The notes below the pieces were generated by a model. That model saw nothing but the letters and a program-made list of their open reading frames with translations. It was not told where the DNA came from and ran no database searches. The position numbers and the translations under genes were made by a program. Below are positions 1-7,601 of a DNA stretch of 12,563 nt, piece after piece (position 1 is the stretch's first letter; each line of letters opens with the position of its first letter). The stretch is from an uncultured Flavihumibacter sp. Lineage in GTDB: Bacteria > Bacteroidota > Bacteroidia > Chitinophagales > Chitinophagaceae. The stretch spans positions 1 to 12,563 of the forward strand of contig CAMLPA010000049.1 in NCBI GenBank assembly GCA_946481605.1, read 5' to 3'.

Positions 1-1037
1 CTGCCGCTGGTGTTCACCCTTAAACTGGCGCGTTCAAATTCATTCCCGATCACGGCGCCTTTGTTCTTAAAATAGCTTCCGGAAACATAATAATTGGCGG
101 AATTGCTGCCACCGGAAAGCGCCATACTGTAATCCTGGATATTTCCGGTACGCATGAAGGCGTCCTGCCAGTTGGTATTGATGGAAGGATCGAAATCGTT
201 GGTGAGGATGGTTGGCACCGGAAGCCCGCCATTGGCATACAATTGCGTGGCCAGTGTGCGGTATTCTCCCGCATCCATCATGTCCCATTTTTTATTGATT
301 TCCTGCAAACCGGTTTTCACCGAACCTGTTACCACCATGGGGCCTTCCTTTCCTTTTTTGGTGGTGATGATGATTACGCCATTGGCGGCACGGCTACCGT
401 AGATCGCAGCGGCGGAAGCATCTTTCAGAATCTGGATGGATTCAATATCGTTGGGGTTGAAGTCTGGCGTGGCATCGCTGTACATGCCATCGATAATATA
501 AAGCGGGTTGTTGTTGGCGAAAGTACCTGCCCCCCTGATATCTATCTTAGCCATGGCGCCGGGAGAACCACTGTTGCGTACGGTAACCCCTGTGGCCAGT
601 CCCTGGATGGATTCGGCTACAGAAGAAGCCACGTTCCTGTTGGCCTGCGCGGGATTCACCACGCCTACGGCTCCGGTGAGGTCTTTGCGACGCACCGACT
701 GGTAGCCGATCACCACCACATCATTGAGCGTGGCATCGGCAGGTTCCAATATAATATTGACGGTGGTGCCATTCACGGTCACCTCTTTTTCATTATACCC
801 CACGCTGGAAACTACCAATACGCTTCCGGACGCGGCTTCGATGGAGAAAAGCCCATTTGCTGTGGCAGCAACAGAGCGTTGTGTTCCTTTAACAGTGATG
901 GTTCCGCCGGGAATTGCTTCCCCCGAGGGAGTTCTGAGTGTGCCGTTCACCACCTGTTGCGCGTACACAACATGCGAAACGGGAAGAAAAATAGCAGCAA
1001 AGAGCAGAAACCTGAGCAATCGTTTTGTCATACTCAT
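1..1037 (-). CDS. SusC/RagA-family TonB-dependent outer membrane receptor, N-terminal part (cut by left edge)
   Basis: This is an outer-membrane transporter that imports nutrients, often glycan fragments, using energy from TonB. I translated the minus strand from 1037 to base 1: it is open throughout and gives 345 codons, so about two thirds of a typical protein of roughly 1000 residues lies beyond the edge. Residues 1-26 form a signal peptide ending VVYA before QQ. Residues ~27-107 are the carboxypeptidase-D-like extension domain (NGTLRTPSGEAIPGGTITVKG). The TonB-box-like stretch LNDVVVIGYQSVRRKDLTGA leads into the plug domain, which carries NNNPLYIIDGM and the family hallmark SRAANGVIIITTKKGK. 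The barrel begins after that. There is no extra STN domain, so signalling through a sigma/anti-sigma pair is not suggested. An ATG at 1031 is an equally possible start (MTKRLL). It is divergent from the sensor/regulator pair, which probably controls it; a susD-like partner is expected to the left. The family call is secure; the substrate is unknown. Confidence 0.95.
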   Translation of the reverse strand, partial: MSMTKRLLRFLLFAAIFLPVSHVVYAQQVVNGTLRTPSGEAIPGGTITVKGTQRSVAATANGLFSIEAASGSVLVVSSVGYNEKEVTVNGTTVNIILEPADATLNDVVVIGYQSVRRKDLTGAVGVVNPAQANRNVASSVAESIQGLATGVTVRNSGSPGAMAKIDIRGAGTFANNNPLYIIDGMYSDATPDFNPNDIESIQILKDASAAAIYGSRAANGVIIITTKKGKEGPMVVTGSVKTGLQEINKKWDMMDAGEYRTLATQLYANGGLPVPTILTNDFDPSINTNWQDAFMRTGNIQDYSMALSGGSNSANYYVSGSYFKNKGAVIGNEFERASLRVNTSG

Positions 1038-1305
1038 TGTTAGCAGTTTAGTTTTTGATAAAAAAGTCAGATCGCCGGAACTGGTCCGCCGGAAGTATGA
1101 TCCGGAAAAGAAGTGAAGTGGTGGGCATAGCAATTCGGCAATCGTTTGAAGTGGTGAAATTCATACATAAACGGTTAGTATCGCTTAAAAAACGTTTCAT
1201 AAATGTTTTATTCCGTCTCATTTTTCCATATTCAGACAGTGTTACCCTTTCATCGACCGTTCACTTTCGTTTTATAATGTAACTTCCCATCCCAATGCCT
1301 GCTGT
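1038..1305. promoter_or_regulatory. Divergent regulatory region between susC-like gene and sensor kinase
   Basis: This 268-bp non-coding stretch must hold the promoters of both divergent genes. It contains the 10-mer TGAAGTGGTG twice, at 1114-1123 and 1147-1156, and three copies of CCGGAA starting at 1075, 1089 and 1102. I see no clean TAnnTTTG -7 element for either gene. The AT-rich part at about 1170-1280 is the more likely place for the kinase promoter. Short spurious reading frames run through it (for example 1055-1282) but resemble nothing known. That the region is regulatory is inferred from position and gene content. Confidence 0.6.
1114..1156. repeat. 10-bp direct repeat TGAAGTGGTG, two copies 33 bp apart
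   Basis: TGAAGTGGTG occurs exactly at 1114-1123 and at 1147-1156. The start-to-start distance of 33 bp is about three helical turns, so both copies face the same side of the DNA. AraC-type regulators commonly bind direct repeats in phase. The copies lie 77 to 119 bp upstream of the susC-like start. Seen: the repeat. Inferred: that the regulator encoded at 4463-5227 binds it. Confidence 0.4.
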
Positions 1306-4300
1306 ATGATGAAGTATTTATGCTCCCTGATAATAATGGCCGTGGCGTGCTTTGTGCAAGTGTTTGCACAGCCCCATTATTTCAGGCATTACCAGGTAGA
1401 ACAGGGACTTTCCAACAACACAGTGTTCTGCCTGGCCCAGGACAAAGGCGGATTTGTATGGATGGGAACAAAAGAAGGACTGAACAGGTTCGATGGATAT
1501 GGTTTCAAAGTATTCAGGAATGATCCGGATGATAGTCTGAGTATTGGGGATGATTTTATCCGGAGTATGTTTATAGATGCCACGGATTCACTTTACGCCG
1601 GTACCCGCAATGGCGTGTACAAATACCTTCCGGCCACCGAGCAATTCCGGCATGTTTTCAAAAGTGGCGCTGAAGTGAAAGATATCTGCAAGGACCGATC
1701 AGGCAATCTATGGATCATATCCGGCCTTTCGCTGATCCGCTTTCATGAACAAACCGGGCAATCAAAATTGTACCCCGGTGGCACTGTTGAATCGCCCACC
1801 ACTGTATGTATTGATGCACAAGGTACCGTATGGGTGGGCACCGCACAAGGGTTGATTCTGCAATATCTGCCGGAGAAAGATGCTTTTCTTTCCTATAACC
1901 TCTTCCCCGGTAAAACCTACGCGTTTCCCAAATGGATCGAGAAAATCTACGCTGGTTCCGGACCGTTTATCATGGTAGGCACCTCCAATTACGGGGTGAA
2001 ACAATTCCATTCCATACAAAGGACACATAAAGATATCCTGACTTATAACACAGAGGGAAACGAAATATTCGCCCGCGATTTCCTCCAAACTGCAGCGGAC
2101 GAATACTGGGTGGCCACGGAGTCCGGAGTTTTCCTGCTCAATATTAATTCCGGCAAAACCACACAGTTGCGCAAACAGTATGGCAACCCTTTTTCTTTGC
2201 CCGACAACGCCGTTTACACCTTACTGAAAGACAAAGAAGGTGGCATCTGGGCTGGTACGTATTTCGGCGGGGCAGCCTATTACGCCAAACCCTATACGCT
2301 TTTCGAGAAATTTTTCCCGCTGCCTGAACCTGGCGCCATCCATGGCAACGCGGTAAGGGAGATTTGTGAGGACCGCTTCGGCAACATCTGGGTGGGTACT
2401 GAAGATGCAGGACTGAACCGCTTCGATCCCCGAAAGGGAACGTTTACCAGTTATCGTTTAACGAGTTCCGATATCGGCATCTCCTACCCTAATATCCATG
2501 GCTTGCTGGCGCGGAAAAATGAACTCTGGGTCGGCACATTTGAACATGGTCTGGATATCATGGATATCTACTCCGGGAAAGTGATCCGTCATTTTCCCGA
2601 AGGGAAAGCAGGGGAAGAACTGAAAAGCAGTTTTATTGTGGTGATCCATGAAACCCGGGCAGGAACAATATTCATCGGTACGCGTCAGGGTTTGTACCGC
2701 TTCCGCGAAGCAGATCAGCAATTCGAAGCCGTAAAGCAAGTGTCGGAGCATGCATTCATTCATTCCATCACAGAAGACAACAAGGGTAATTTGTGGATCG
2801 GCACTTTAGGAAACGGACTCTTCCGTTATAATCCGGCCAACAACGAGACGGTGAACTACCGCCATCATGCGAAGCAGAAAAAAAGCTTACCGGGAAACTC
2901 TGTTACTACCGGTTTCCAGGCAAGCGATGGCACCTTATGGTTTGGAACAGAAGGCGGAGGACTTTGCCGCTTCAATCAAAAAGATCAAAACTTCACTACC
3001 ATTACCACCAAAGAAGGCTTACCGGGCAATACGATCTTCCGGATACTGGAAGACGAACAGCGGCAACTCTGGATCACTACATCCAACGGACTGGTCCGTT
3101 TCCAACCCGGAACAGGCGCCATTCAGGTGTACACCACTTTCAACGGCCTGCTCAGCAATCAGTTCAACTACAATTCGGGGTACCGCGATGCTTCCGGACA
3201 AATTTACCTCGGCACGGCAAAAGGACTGATCCGTTTCCGCCCCGCATCGTTCACCAACAATCAATATTTTCCGCCGGTCCACATCACCGGGTTGTACATC
3301 AATAACAAAGAGCCCTCTTCCAACCTTGTTGCCCTGCCGCTGCAAAAAGCCAATGTACATACTTCCAAAGTAGTGCTTTCTTACGATGAATCCTCGTTCA
3401 GCATCGACTTCGCCGCACCGGCATTCACGGCCCCCGAAATGACGGGTTACAAATATATTCTCGAAGGACTCGATAAAGACTGGACCTACCTGAAAAGCAA
3501 CCGCAAAGTATATTTCACCAACCTCAGGCCCGGCAATTATACATTCAAAGTACAGGCCGCCAACAGTGAAGGACAATGGGGAAAAGATACCGCCACACTT
3601 CAGATTCTGATTCATCCGCCCTGGTGGGAAAGCAACTGGGCTTTTACCGCATACCTACTGGTGTCTGCATTTATTGTTTACCTTCTTTTCAGAAACTACC
3701 AGCAACGGATGCACGAAAAAACGGAACGCAAAATCGAATTGATGGAACATGAAAAGGAGAAAGAACTGTACCAGACGAAAATAAATTTCTTCACCGATGT
3801 GGCCCATGAAATCCGCACACCGCTTACCCTGATCCGCGCCCCCATGGAGAAGATCATGAAAAAAGCAGGCGACAGTATTGAGTGGGGACAGCAACTGAAA
3901 ATCATGCAACGGAACACCGACCGGTTGCTCGAACTGACCGGTCAGTTGCTAGATTTCCGTCGCGTGGAAACCAATGCTTTCCGGCTCGATTTTGCTGAAA
4001 CCAATATTGGCGCACTGTTGAAAGATATGTGTACCGTATTCAGACCATTGGCGGAACAAAAAAAGATCAGCTTCAGCCTGCATGTTCCTCCTCACCCCGT
4101 ATTGGCGCTGGCAGATACGGATTCATTGCAGAAAATGATCAGCAATCTGCTTTCCAATGCTTTCAATTATGGCAAAAAGAAAGTGGACGTGGTATTGCGT
4201 GTGACCGAAACGCATTTCACCATCACTGTAAGCAACGACGGGCCTGTGATTCCTCCGGAAATGAAAGAAAAAATATTCGAGCCGTTCTACCGCATCCACC

Positions 4301-4488
4301 ACCACAGTCACCGGCCCGGAAGCGGCATCGGACTGGCCCTGTCGCGGTCGCTCGCAGGATTGCACCACGGTACGCTCGAACTGGATACCGCCGTGCCTGA
4401 AATGAATGTTTTCATACTTTCGATACCCTTAAAGCCTGAACCAATAACCGAAACTGCTCCCGATGAAACCCGTATTACTGATTATTGA
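1306..4488 (+). CDS. HTCS-type sensor histidine kinase (propeller, Y_Y_Y, HisKA, HATPase) without receiver or AraC domain
   Basis: This 1060-residue inner-membrane sensor should detect a periplasmic ligand, typically an oligosaccharide in this family, and phosphorylate the regulator encoded next to it. Residues 1-21 are a signal peptide ending VFA before Q. I count 14 propeller repeats (pattern DxxGxxWxGT...GLxRF) between about residue 42 and 680, matching the two seven-bladed propellers of HTCS sensors. A Y_Y_Y domain spans ~688-755 (YKYILEGLDKDW; LRPGNYTFKVQA). One transmembrane helix is at ~778-797. The HisKA phosphoacceptor is His834 in FFTDVAHEIRTPL; the N-box is NLLSNAF with N947 and N951; the G1 box reads NDGPVIP, the F box IFEPFYR, and the G2 box GSGIG lies at 1005-1009. 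Canonical HTCS proteins continue into receiver and AraC domains. This one stops at TGA 4486-4488, and those domains form the overlapping next gene. An ATG at 1309 is an alternative start. Ligand unknown. Confidence 0.95.
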   Translation: MMKYLCSLIIMAVACFVQVFAQPHYFRHYQVEQGLSNNTVFCLAQDKGGFVWMGTKEGLNRFDGYGFKVFRNDPDDSLSIGDDFIRSMFIDATDSLYAGTRNGVYKYLPATEQFRHVFKSGAEVKDICKDRSGNLWIISGLSLIRFHEQTGQSKLYPGGTVESPTTVCIDAQGTVWVGTAQGLILQYLPEKDAFLSYNLFPGKTYAFPKWIEKIYAGSGPFIMVGTSNYGVKQFHSIQRTHKDILTYNTEGNEIFARDFLQTAADEYWVATESGVFLLNINSGKTTQLRKQYGNPFSLPDNAVYTLLKDKEGGIWAGTYFGGAAYYAKPYTLFEKFFPLPEPGAIHGNAVREICEDRFGNIWVGTEDAGLNRFDPRKGTFTSYRLTSSDIGISYPNIHGLLARKNELWVGTFEHGLDIMDIYSGKVIRHFPEGKAGEELKSSFIVVIHETRAGTIFIGTRQGLYRFREADQQFEAVKQVSEHAFIHSITEDNKGNLWIGTLGNGLFRYNPANNETVNYRHHAKQKKSLPGNSVTTGFQASDGTLWFGTEGGGLCRFNQKDQNFTTITTKEGLPGNTIFRILEDEQRQLWITTSNGLVRFQPGTGAIQVYTTFNGLLSNQFNYNSGYRDASGQIYLGTAKGLIRFRPASFTNNQYFPPVHITGLYINNKEPSSNLVALPLQKANVHTSKVVLSYDESSFSIDFAAPAFTAPEMTGYKYILEGLDKDWTYLKSNRKVYFTNLRPGNYTFKVQAANSEGQWGKDTATLQILIHPPWWESNWAFTAYLLVSAFIVYLLFRNYQQRMHEKTERKIELMEHEKEKELYQTKINFFTDVAHEIRTPLTLIRAPMEKIMKKAGDSIEWGQQLKIMQRNTDRLLELTGQLLDFRRVETNAFRLDFAETNIGALLKDMCTVFRPLAEQKKISFSLHVPPHPVLALADTDSLQKMISNLLSNAFNYGKKKVDVVLRVTETHFTITVSNDGPVIPPEMKEKIFEPFYRIHHHSHRPGSGIGLALSRSLAGLHHGTLELDTAVPEMNVFILSIPLKPEPITETAPDETRITDY

Positions 4489-5227
4489 CGACAACGAAGA
4501 AATCCTGGACTTCCTTTCAGATGACCTTGGTGAAAAATACACCATCCGTACCGCCGTGAACGGCAAAGACGCACTCGAAATCCTTTCCGCCGAAAGCATC
4601 CAACTCGTTATCAGCGATGTGATGATGCCCGAAATGGATGGCTTCACTTTGTGCAGGGAGATTAAATCGAAGGTGGAAACCAGTCATGTGCCCGTGATTC
4701 TTCTTACAGCAAAGAACACCCTTCAATCTAAAATGGATGGGCTGGAAATGGGGGCTGATGCCTATATCGAAAAACCATTCTCTCCGGAATTCCTGCAGGT
4801 ACAAATCGCGAACCTGCTCATCAACCGCAATAAAATCAAGGAATATTTCTCTAATTCCCCGGTTACACATATCCGTTCCATGGCGCATACCAAAGCCGAC
4901 GAACAATTCCTGGAACAGGTGCATGAAATTGTGCTGCAACACCTGTCGGATACGGAACTCGACGTGGAGCACCTGGCCCGTTACATGAACATGAGCCGGC
5001 CAACTTTGTACCGGAAACTGAAAGATATTTCCGACCTGACACCGAACGAACTCATCAACATCACCCGATTGAAAAAAGCCGCGGCTTTACTGGCGGAAGG
5101 ACAACTTTCGGTGAACCAGGTAGCGGAAATGGTGGGTTACACTTCCCACAGCCATCTTTCTAGAAATTTCCAGAAGCAGTTCGGACTGTTGCCTTCAGAA
5201 TTTGTAAAACGAAAAGAAAACGGGTAA
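4463..5227 (+). CDS. Response regulator: receiver domain plus AraC-type DNA-binding domain
   Basis: This 254-residue cytoplasmic transcription factor is the probable phosphotransfer partner of the kinase just upstream. The receiver domain (residues ~1-120) has the acidic pair D9/D10, phosphoacceptor D52 in ISDVMMPEMDG, T82 in LLTAK and K104 in EKPF, so it should be phosphorylated normally. After a linker, an AraC-type double helix-turn-helix fills ~150-254 (LDVEHLARYMNMSRPTLYRK; VAEMVGYTSHSHLSRNFQKQFG). The gene starts at ATG 4463, 26 bp before the kinase ends and in a different frame; the domain begins directly at the Met and an in-frame TAA at 4445-4447 rules out an upstream start. No ribosome binding site is visible, so translational coupling is likely. 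The order of domains across the two genes is exactly that of a one-piece HTCS protein. The likely target is the divergent susC-like promoter, by analogy with HTCS-controlled loci. Confidence 0.95.
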   Translation: MKPVLLIIDDNEEILDFLSDDLGEKYTIRTAVNGKDALEILSAESIQLVISDVMMPEMDGFTLCREIKSKVETSHVPVILLTAKNTLQSKMDGLEMGADAYIEKPFSPEFLQVQIANLLINRNKIKEYFSNSPVTHIRSMAHTKADEQFLEQVHEIVLQHLSDTELDVEHLARYMNMSRPTLYRKLKDISDLTPNELINITRLKKAAALLAEGQLSVNQVAEMVGYTSHSHLSRNFQKQFGLLPSEFVKRKENG

Positions 5228-5241
5228 AAGCAAGCAAATAC

Positions 5242-5249
5242 TATGTTTG
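5242..5249 (+). promoter_or_regulatory. Bacteroidota -7 promoter element TATGTTTG
   Basis: TATGTTTG matches the Bacteroidota -7 consensus TAnnTTTG at all fixed positions. It lies 42 bp before the ATG at 5292. No good -33 TTG element sits at the expected distance. It overlaps the TTG at 5247 that an automatic caller might take as a start, which argues that the peptidyl-prolyl isomerase starts at 5292. Confidence 0.55.
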
Positions 5250-5291
5250 CACACGACTGCACGTTCGCAAAAAGGCGGTAAATTCGCAGGT

Positions 5292-5903
5292 ATGAATTTC
5301 CGATCTCTTTTCACATACTTGTTCCTTCCCGTGATACTCCTGTCCGGCTGTGCAGAACAGGAACCACAAAAGCATTACGATCATCCCATAGTGATCGTAC
5401 AAACCAAGTTTGGTGACATCAAAATGGAGCTTTACCCTGAAAAAGCGCCTGCCACCACGGCGGGATTTCTTACCAACGTGGATTCAGGTTACTATAAGAA
5501 CTGCGCCTTCTACCGTGTTTTGCGCGACGACAACCAGGTATCCGGCGCCTTACATGCCCAACTCATTCAGGGCGGCATCTGGGTCACCAACTATAAACTG
5601 AAGGCTAAGATGAAACCCATCCCGCATGAATCAACCAAAGCATCGGGCTTATTGCACAAGCGGGGCACCGTTTCCCTCGCACGCGCGGAACCGGGTACCG
5701 CCACCTCCGAATTTTTTATCTGCCTGGAAGATGAACCGGGCTTCGACTTTGGCGGCGAAAACAATGCTGACGGTTTAGGTTATGCGCCTTTCGGAAAAGT
5801 ACTGGAAGGTATGGACGTGGTGAAAAAAATTCATGAACAGCCGGAATACAAACAACGTTTCAGGCCATTGGTAACAATTGTGGATGTAAAGCGGGCGAAG
5901 TAG
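5292..5903 (+). CDS. Cyclophilin-type peptidyl-prolyl cis-trans isomerase, lipoprotein
   Basis: This enzyme should catalyse proline cis-trans isomerisation in proteins of the cell envelope. From the ATG at 5292 the product has 203 residues: a lipoprotein signal peptide with lipobox LLSGC (lipidated Cys20), then the cyclophilin fold. The family pattern is clear: FGDIKMELYPEKAPATTAGF, FYRV with the catalytic Arg75, IQGG with Gln93, SEFFICL with Phe142, and the C-terminal GYAPFGKVLEGMDVVKKI. The Trp of human cyclophilin A that contacts cyclosporin is not in the aligned stretch, as in many bacterial members. The frame also opens at TTG 5247, but that adds 15 residues ahead of the signal peptide and overlaps the -7 element, so I reject it. 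It follows the response regulator by 64 bp and probably has its own promoter. Its stop is 4 bp from that of the converging SulP gene. Confidence 0.93.
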   Translation: MNFRSLFTYLFLPVILLSGCAEQEPQKHYDHPIVIVQTKFGDIKMELYPEKAPATTAGFLTNVDSGYYKNCAFYRVLRDDNQVSGALHAQLIQGGIWVTNYKLKAKMKPIPHESTKASGLLHKRGTVSLARAEPGTATSEFFICLEDEPGFDFGGENNADGLGYAPFGKVLEGMDVVKKIHEQPEYKQRFRPLVTIVDVKRAK

Positions 5904-5920
5904 CAAGCTATTCTTTGCCC
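5893..5920. terminator. Hairpin spanning both stop codons of converging genes, candidate bidirectional terminator
   Basis: GGGCGAAG at 5893-5900 pairs with CTTTGCCC at 5913-5920 (seven Watson-Crick pairs and one G-T). Inside it TAG at 5901-5903 pairs with CTA at 5908-5910, with a 4-nt loop CAAG and a 2-nt bulge. The inner pairs are the stop codons of the isomerase (plus) and of the SulP gene (minus). Neither side has a long T-run, so classic intrinsic termination is only possible, not proven. Confidence 0.5.
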
Positions 5921-7437
5921 ACTACCCTATATTCAGGGTCCTCCACTACATTCACTTCAATCACATCCGCGGCATTCTTTAATAGTTGCCTGCATTCCGG
6001 ACTTAAATGCAGCAGGTGTAATTTTTTACCAGCGTTGCTGTATTTTTCTGTAAGCTTATTCAAAGTGTCAATCGCGCTCATATCCACTACCCTGCTTTCC
6101 CTGAAGTCAATGATCACTTCCTGTGGATCGTCCTGTATATCGAATTTCTCCGTAAATCTTGTGACGGATCCGAAGAACAGCGGCCCATATATTTCGTAAT
6201 GCTTTACGCCATTTTCATCCACATATTTCCGGGCACGAATCCTTTTCGCGCTTTCCCATGCGAATACCAGCGCGGAAATAACCACGCCAATCAGGACTGC
6301 CAGGGCAAGGTTGTGCAGCCAAACGGTGATTACCGCAACAAGTATCCCCACAATAATATCAGATTTCGGCATCTTGTTGATGATGCGTAAACTTATCCAT
6401 TCAAAAGTGCCGATGGAGACCATCACCATTACGCCCACCAAAGCGGCCATCGGAACCTTTTCTATGACGGGCGCGCCGAAGAGGATAATCAGCAATATTG
6501 TAAGCGCTGCCACAATGCCCGACAAACGGGCCCTGGAACCCGCCGAAAGGTTCACGAATGTTTGCGCGATCATGGCACAACCACCCATCCCTGTAAATAA
6601 TCCATTCAATACATTCGCACTGCCCTGCGCCACGCATTCTTTATTCCCCCGGCCCCTGCTTCCGGTGATTTCATCCACTACATTCAATGTCAGCAAACTT
6701 TCGATGAGTCCAACCCCCGCCATCACCAGTGCGTAAGGGAAAATCACTTTCAGCATGTCCAGGTTGAACGGCACATCCGGAAGATGAAAAGGAGGAAATC
6801 CGCCGCTAATGGAAGCGATATCCTTTACCGTTTTCGTATCAATGCCAAACCCGGCGACAATCGCGAATACAACGGCGATGGCCACCAGCGAAGCAGGCAC
6901 CGCTCTGGTGATTTTAGGGAAGAAAATTACGATAAGAACAGTGAGCAAAACCAGTGCAAGCATCACATACAAAGGTGTTCCGCTTAGCCACGAATCAGTG
7001 CCGCTTATACGGAACTGCTGTAATTGCGACATGAAAATGATCACGGCCAATCCATTCACGAACCCGTACATAACGGGTTGTGGAACCAGTCTGATGAATT
7101 TCCCCAGTTTTAAAACGCCCACCAGTATTTGTAAAAGTCCTGCCAACAGCACCGCGGCGAAAACATATTCCAGGCCATGGCTTTGCATCAATGCAATTAA
7201 AACCACTACGGTTGCGCCCGCGCCACCTGAAACCATGCCCGGACGGCCACCAAGAACAGCAGTAACCAATCCCATGATGAATGCCGCATACAAGCCTGTG
7301 AGCGGCGAAAAGCCAGCCAGGATAGCAAAAGAAAGGGATTCGGGGATCATCGTCATCGCAACGGTAAGCCCCGCGAGTATCTCGGTTTTATAATTTACTT
7401 TTTGTGAAAAGTCAAATAAATTAAACAATGCTGCCAT
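5908..7437 (-). CDS. SulP-family (SLC26-type) inorganic anion transporter with STAS domain
   Basis: This 509-residue inner-membrane protein should move an inorganic anion such as sulfate or bicarbonate. The SulP signature region MTMIPESLSFAILAGFSPLTGLYAAF is near the N-terminus (residues ~29-55). About ten or more hydrophobic segments follow to about residue 390. The stretch GMGGCAMIAQTFVNLSAGSRAR resembles the corresponding part of cyanobacterial BicA-type bicarbonate transporters. The C-terminal ~110 residues form a cytoplasmic STAS domain (VIIDFRESRVVDMSAIDTLNKL); the frequent DHS motif reads DMS here. Length and domain order are normal for the family. It converges on the isomerase gene with a 4-bp gap and lies downstream of the zinc-ribbon gene on the same strand, with 164 bp between them. 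Substrate cannot be decided from sequence alone. Confidence 0.92.
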   Translation of the reverse strand: MAALFNLFDFSQKVNYKTEILAGLTVAMTMIPESLSFAILAGFSPLTGLYAAFIMGLVTAVLGGRPGMVSGGAGATVVVLIALMQSHGLEYVFAAVLLAGLLQILVGVLKLGKFIRLVPQPVMYGFVNGLAVIIFMSQLQQFRISGTDSWLSGTPLYVMLALVLLTVLIVIFFPKITRAVPASLVAIAVVFAIVAGFGIDTKTVKDIASISGGFPPFHLPDVPFNLDMLKVIFPYALVMAGVGLIESLLTLNVVDEITGSRGRGNKECVAQGSANVLNGLFTGMGGCAMIAQTFVNLSAGSRARLSGIVAALTILLIILFGAPVIEKVPMAALVGVMVMVSIGTFEWISLRIINKMPKSDIIVGILVAVITVWLHNLALAVLIGVVISALVFAWESAKRIRARKYVDENGVKHYEIYGPLFFGSVTRFTEKFDIQDDPQEVIIDFRESRVVDMSAIDTLNKLTEKYSNAGKKLHLLHLSPECRQLLKNAADVIEVNVVEDPEYRVVGKE

Positions 7438-7601
7438 GCAGTAAATATTAGAAGAATAAAAAGAATGGATAGAAATCGTTCAATGGCGTAAGGAATTGCT
7501 TACGCCTGCAAAGGGATCAGTTTCTTATCAGGGTGGAGTAACTTTCAAAAAGAAGGTAGTATTCATCATTGCCCTGCGAAAGTAAGAAAAAATCGGTTAC
7601 C
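7438..7601. promoter_or_regulatory. Leader/intergenic region upstream of the SulP gene
   Basis: This 164-bp gap separates two minus-strand genes. It contains one clear inverted repeat (7485-7506). On the minus strand, TACTTTCG at 7577-7584 is a one-mismatch version of the -7 consensus and, if used, would give a leader of roughly 130 nt that includes the inverted repeat. No coding potential is seen. Confidence 0.35.
7485..7506. repeat. Perfect 8-bp inverted repeat (GGCGTAAG / CTTACGCC), 6-nt loop
   Basis: GGCGTAAG at 7485-7492 and CTTACGCC at 7499-7506 are exact reverse complements around GAATTG. It ends 48 bp upstream of the SulP start and lies about 95 bp beyond the zinc-ribbon stop. No T-run follows on either strand, so it is a weak terminator candidate. 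It may instead be an operator or a leader hairpin for the transporter gene. Confidence 0.45.

Noticed and set aside
243..1043. 266-codon open frame on the plus strand opposite the susC-like gene
   Set aside because: It is an antisense shadow; the minus strand encodes a clearly recognisable SusC-type protein with signal peptide and plug motifs over the same bases.
3019..3615. 198-codon frame on the minus strand inside the sensor kinase
   Set aside because: The plus strand carries conserved propeller and Y_Y_Y motifs here; the antisense product resembles nothing.
4250..4330. G1 box NDGPVIP of the kinase as a sign of a dead ATPase
   Set aside because: The Asp and first Gly are kept, and the N, F and G2 boxes are intact; this variation is compatible with an active HTCS kinase.
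4517..4972. 151-codon minus-strand frame opposite the response regulator
   Set aside because: Antisense shadow of the receiver domain, which has all expected conserved residues.
6809..7393. 194-codon plus-strand frame opposite the SulP gene
   Set aside because: Shadow with low-complexity Thr/Ala/Pro composition, as expected opposite hydrophobic membrane segments.
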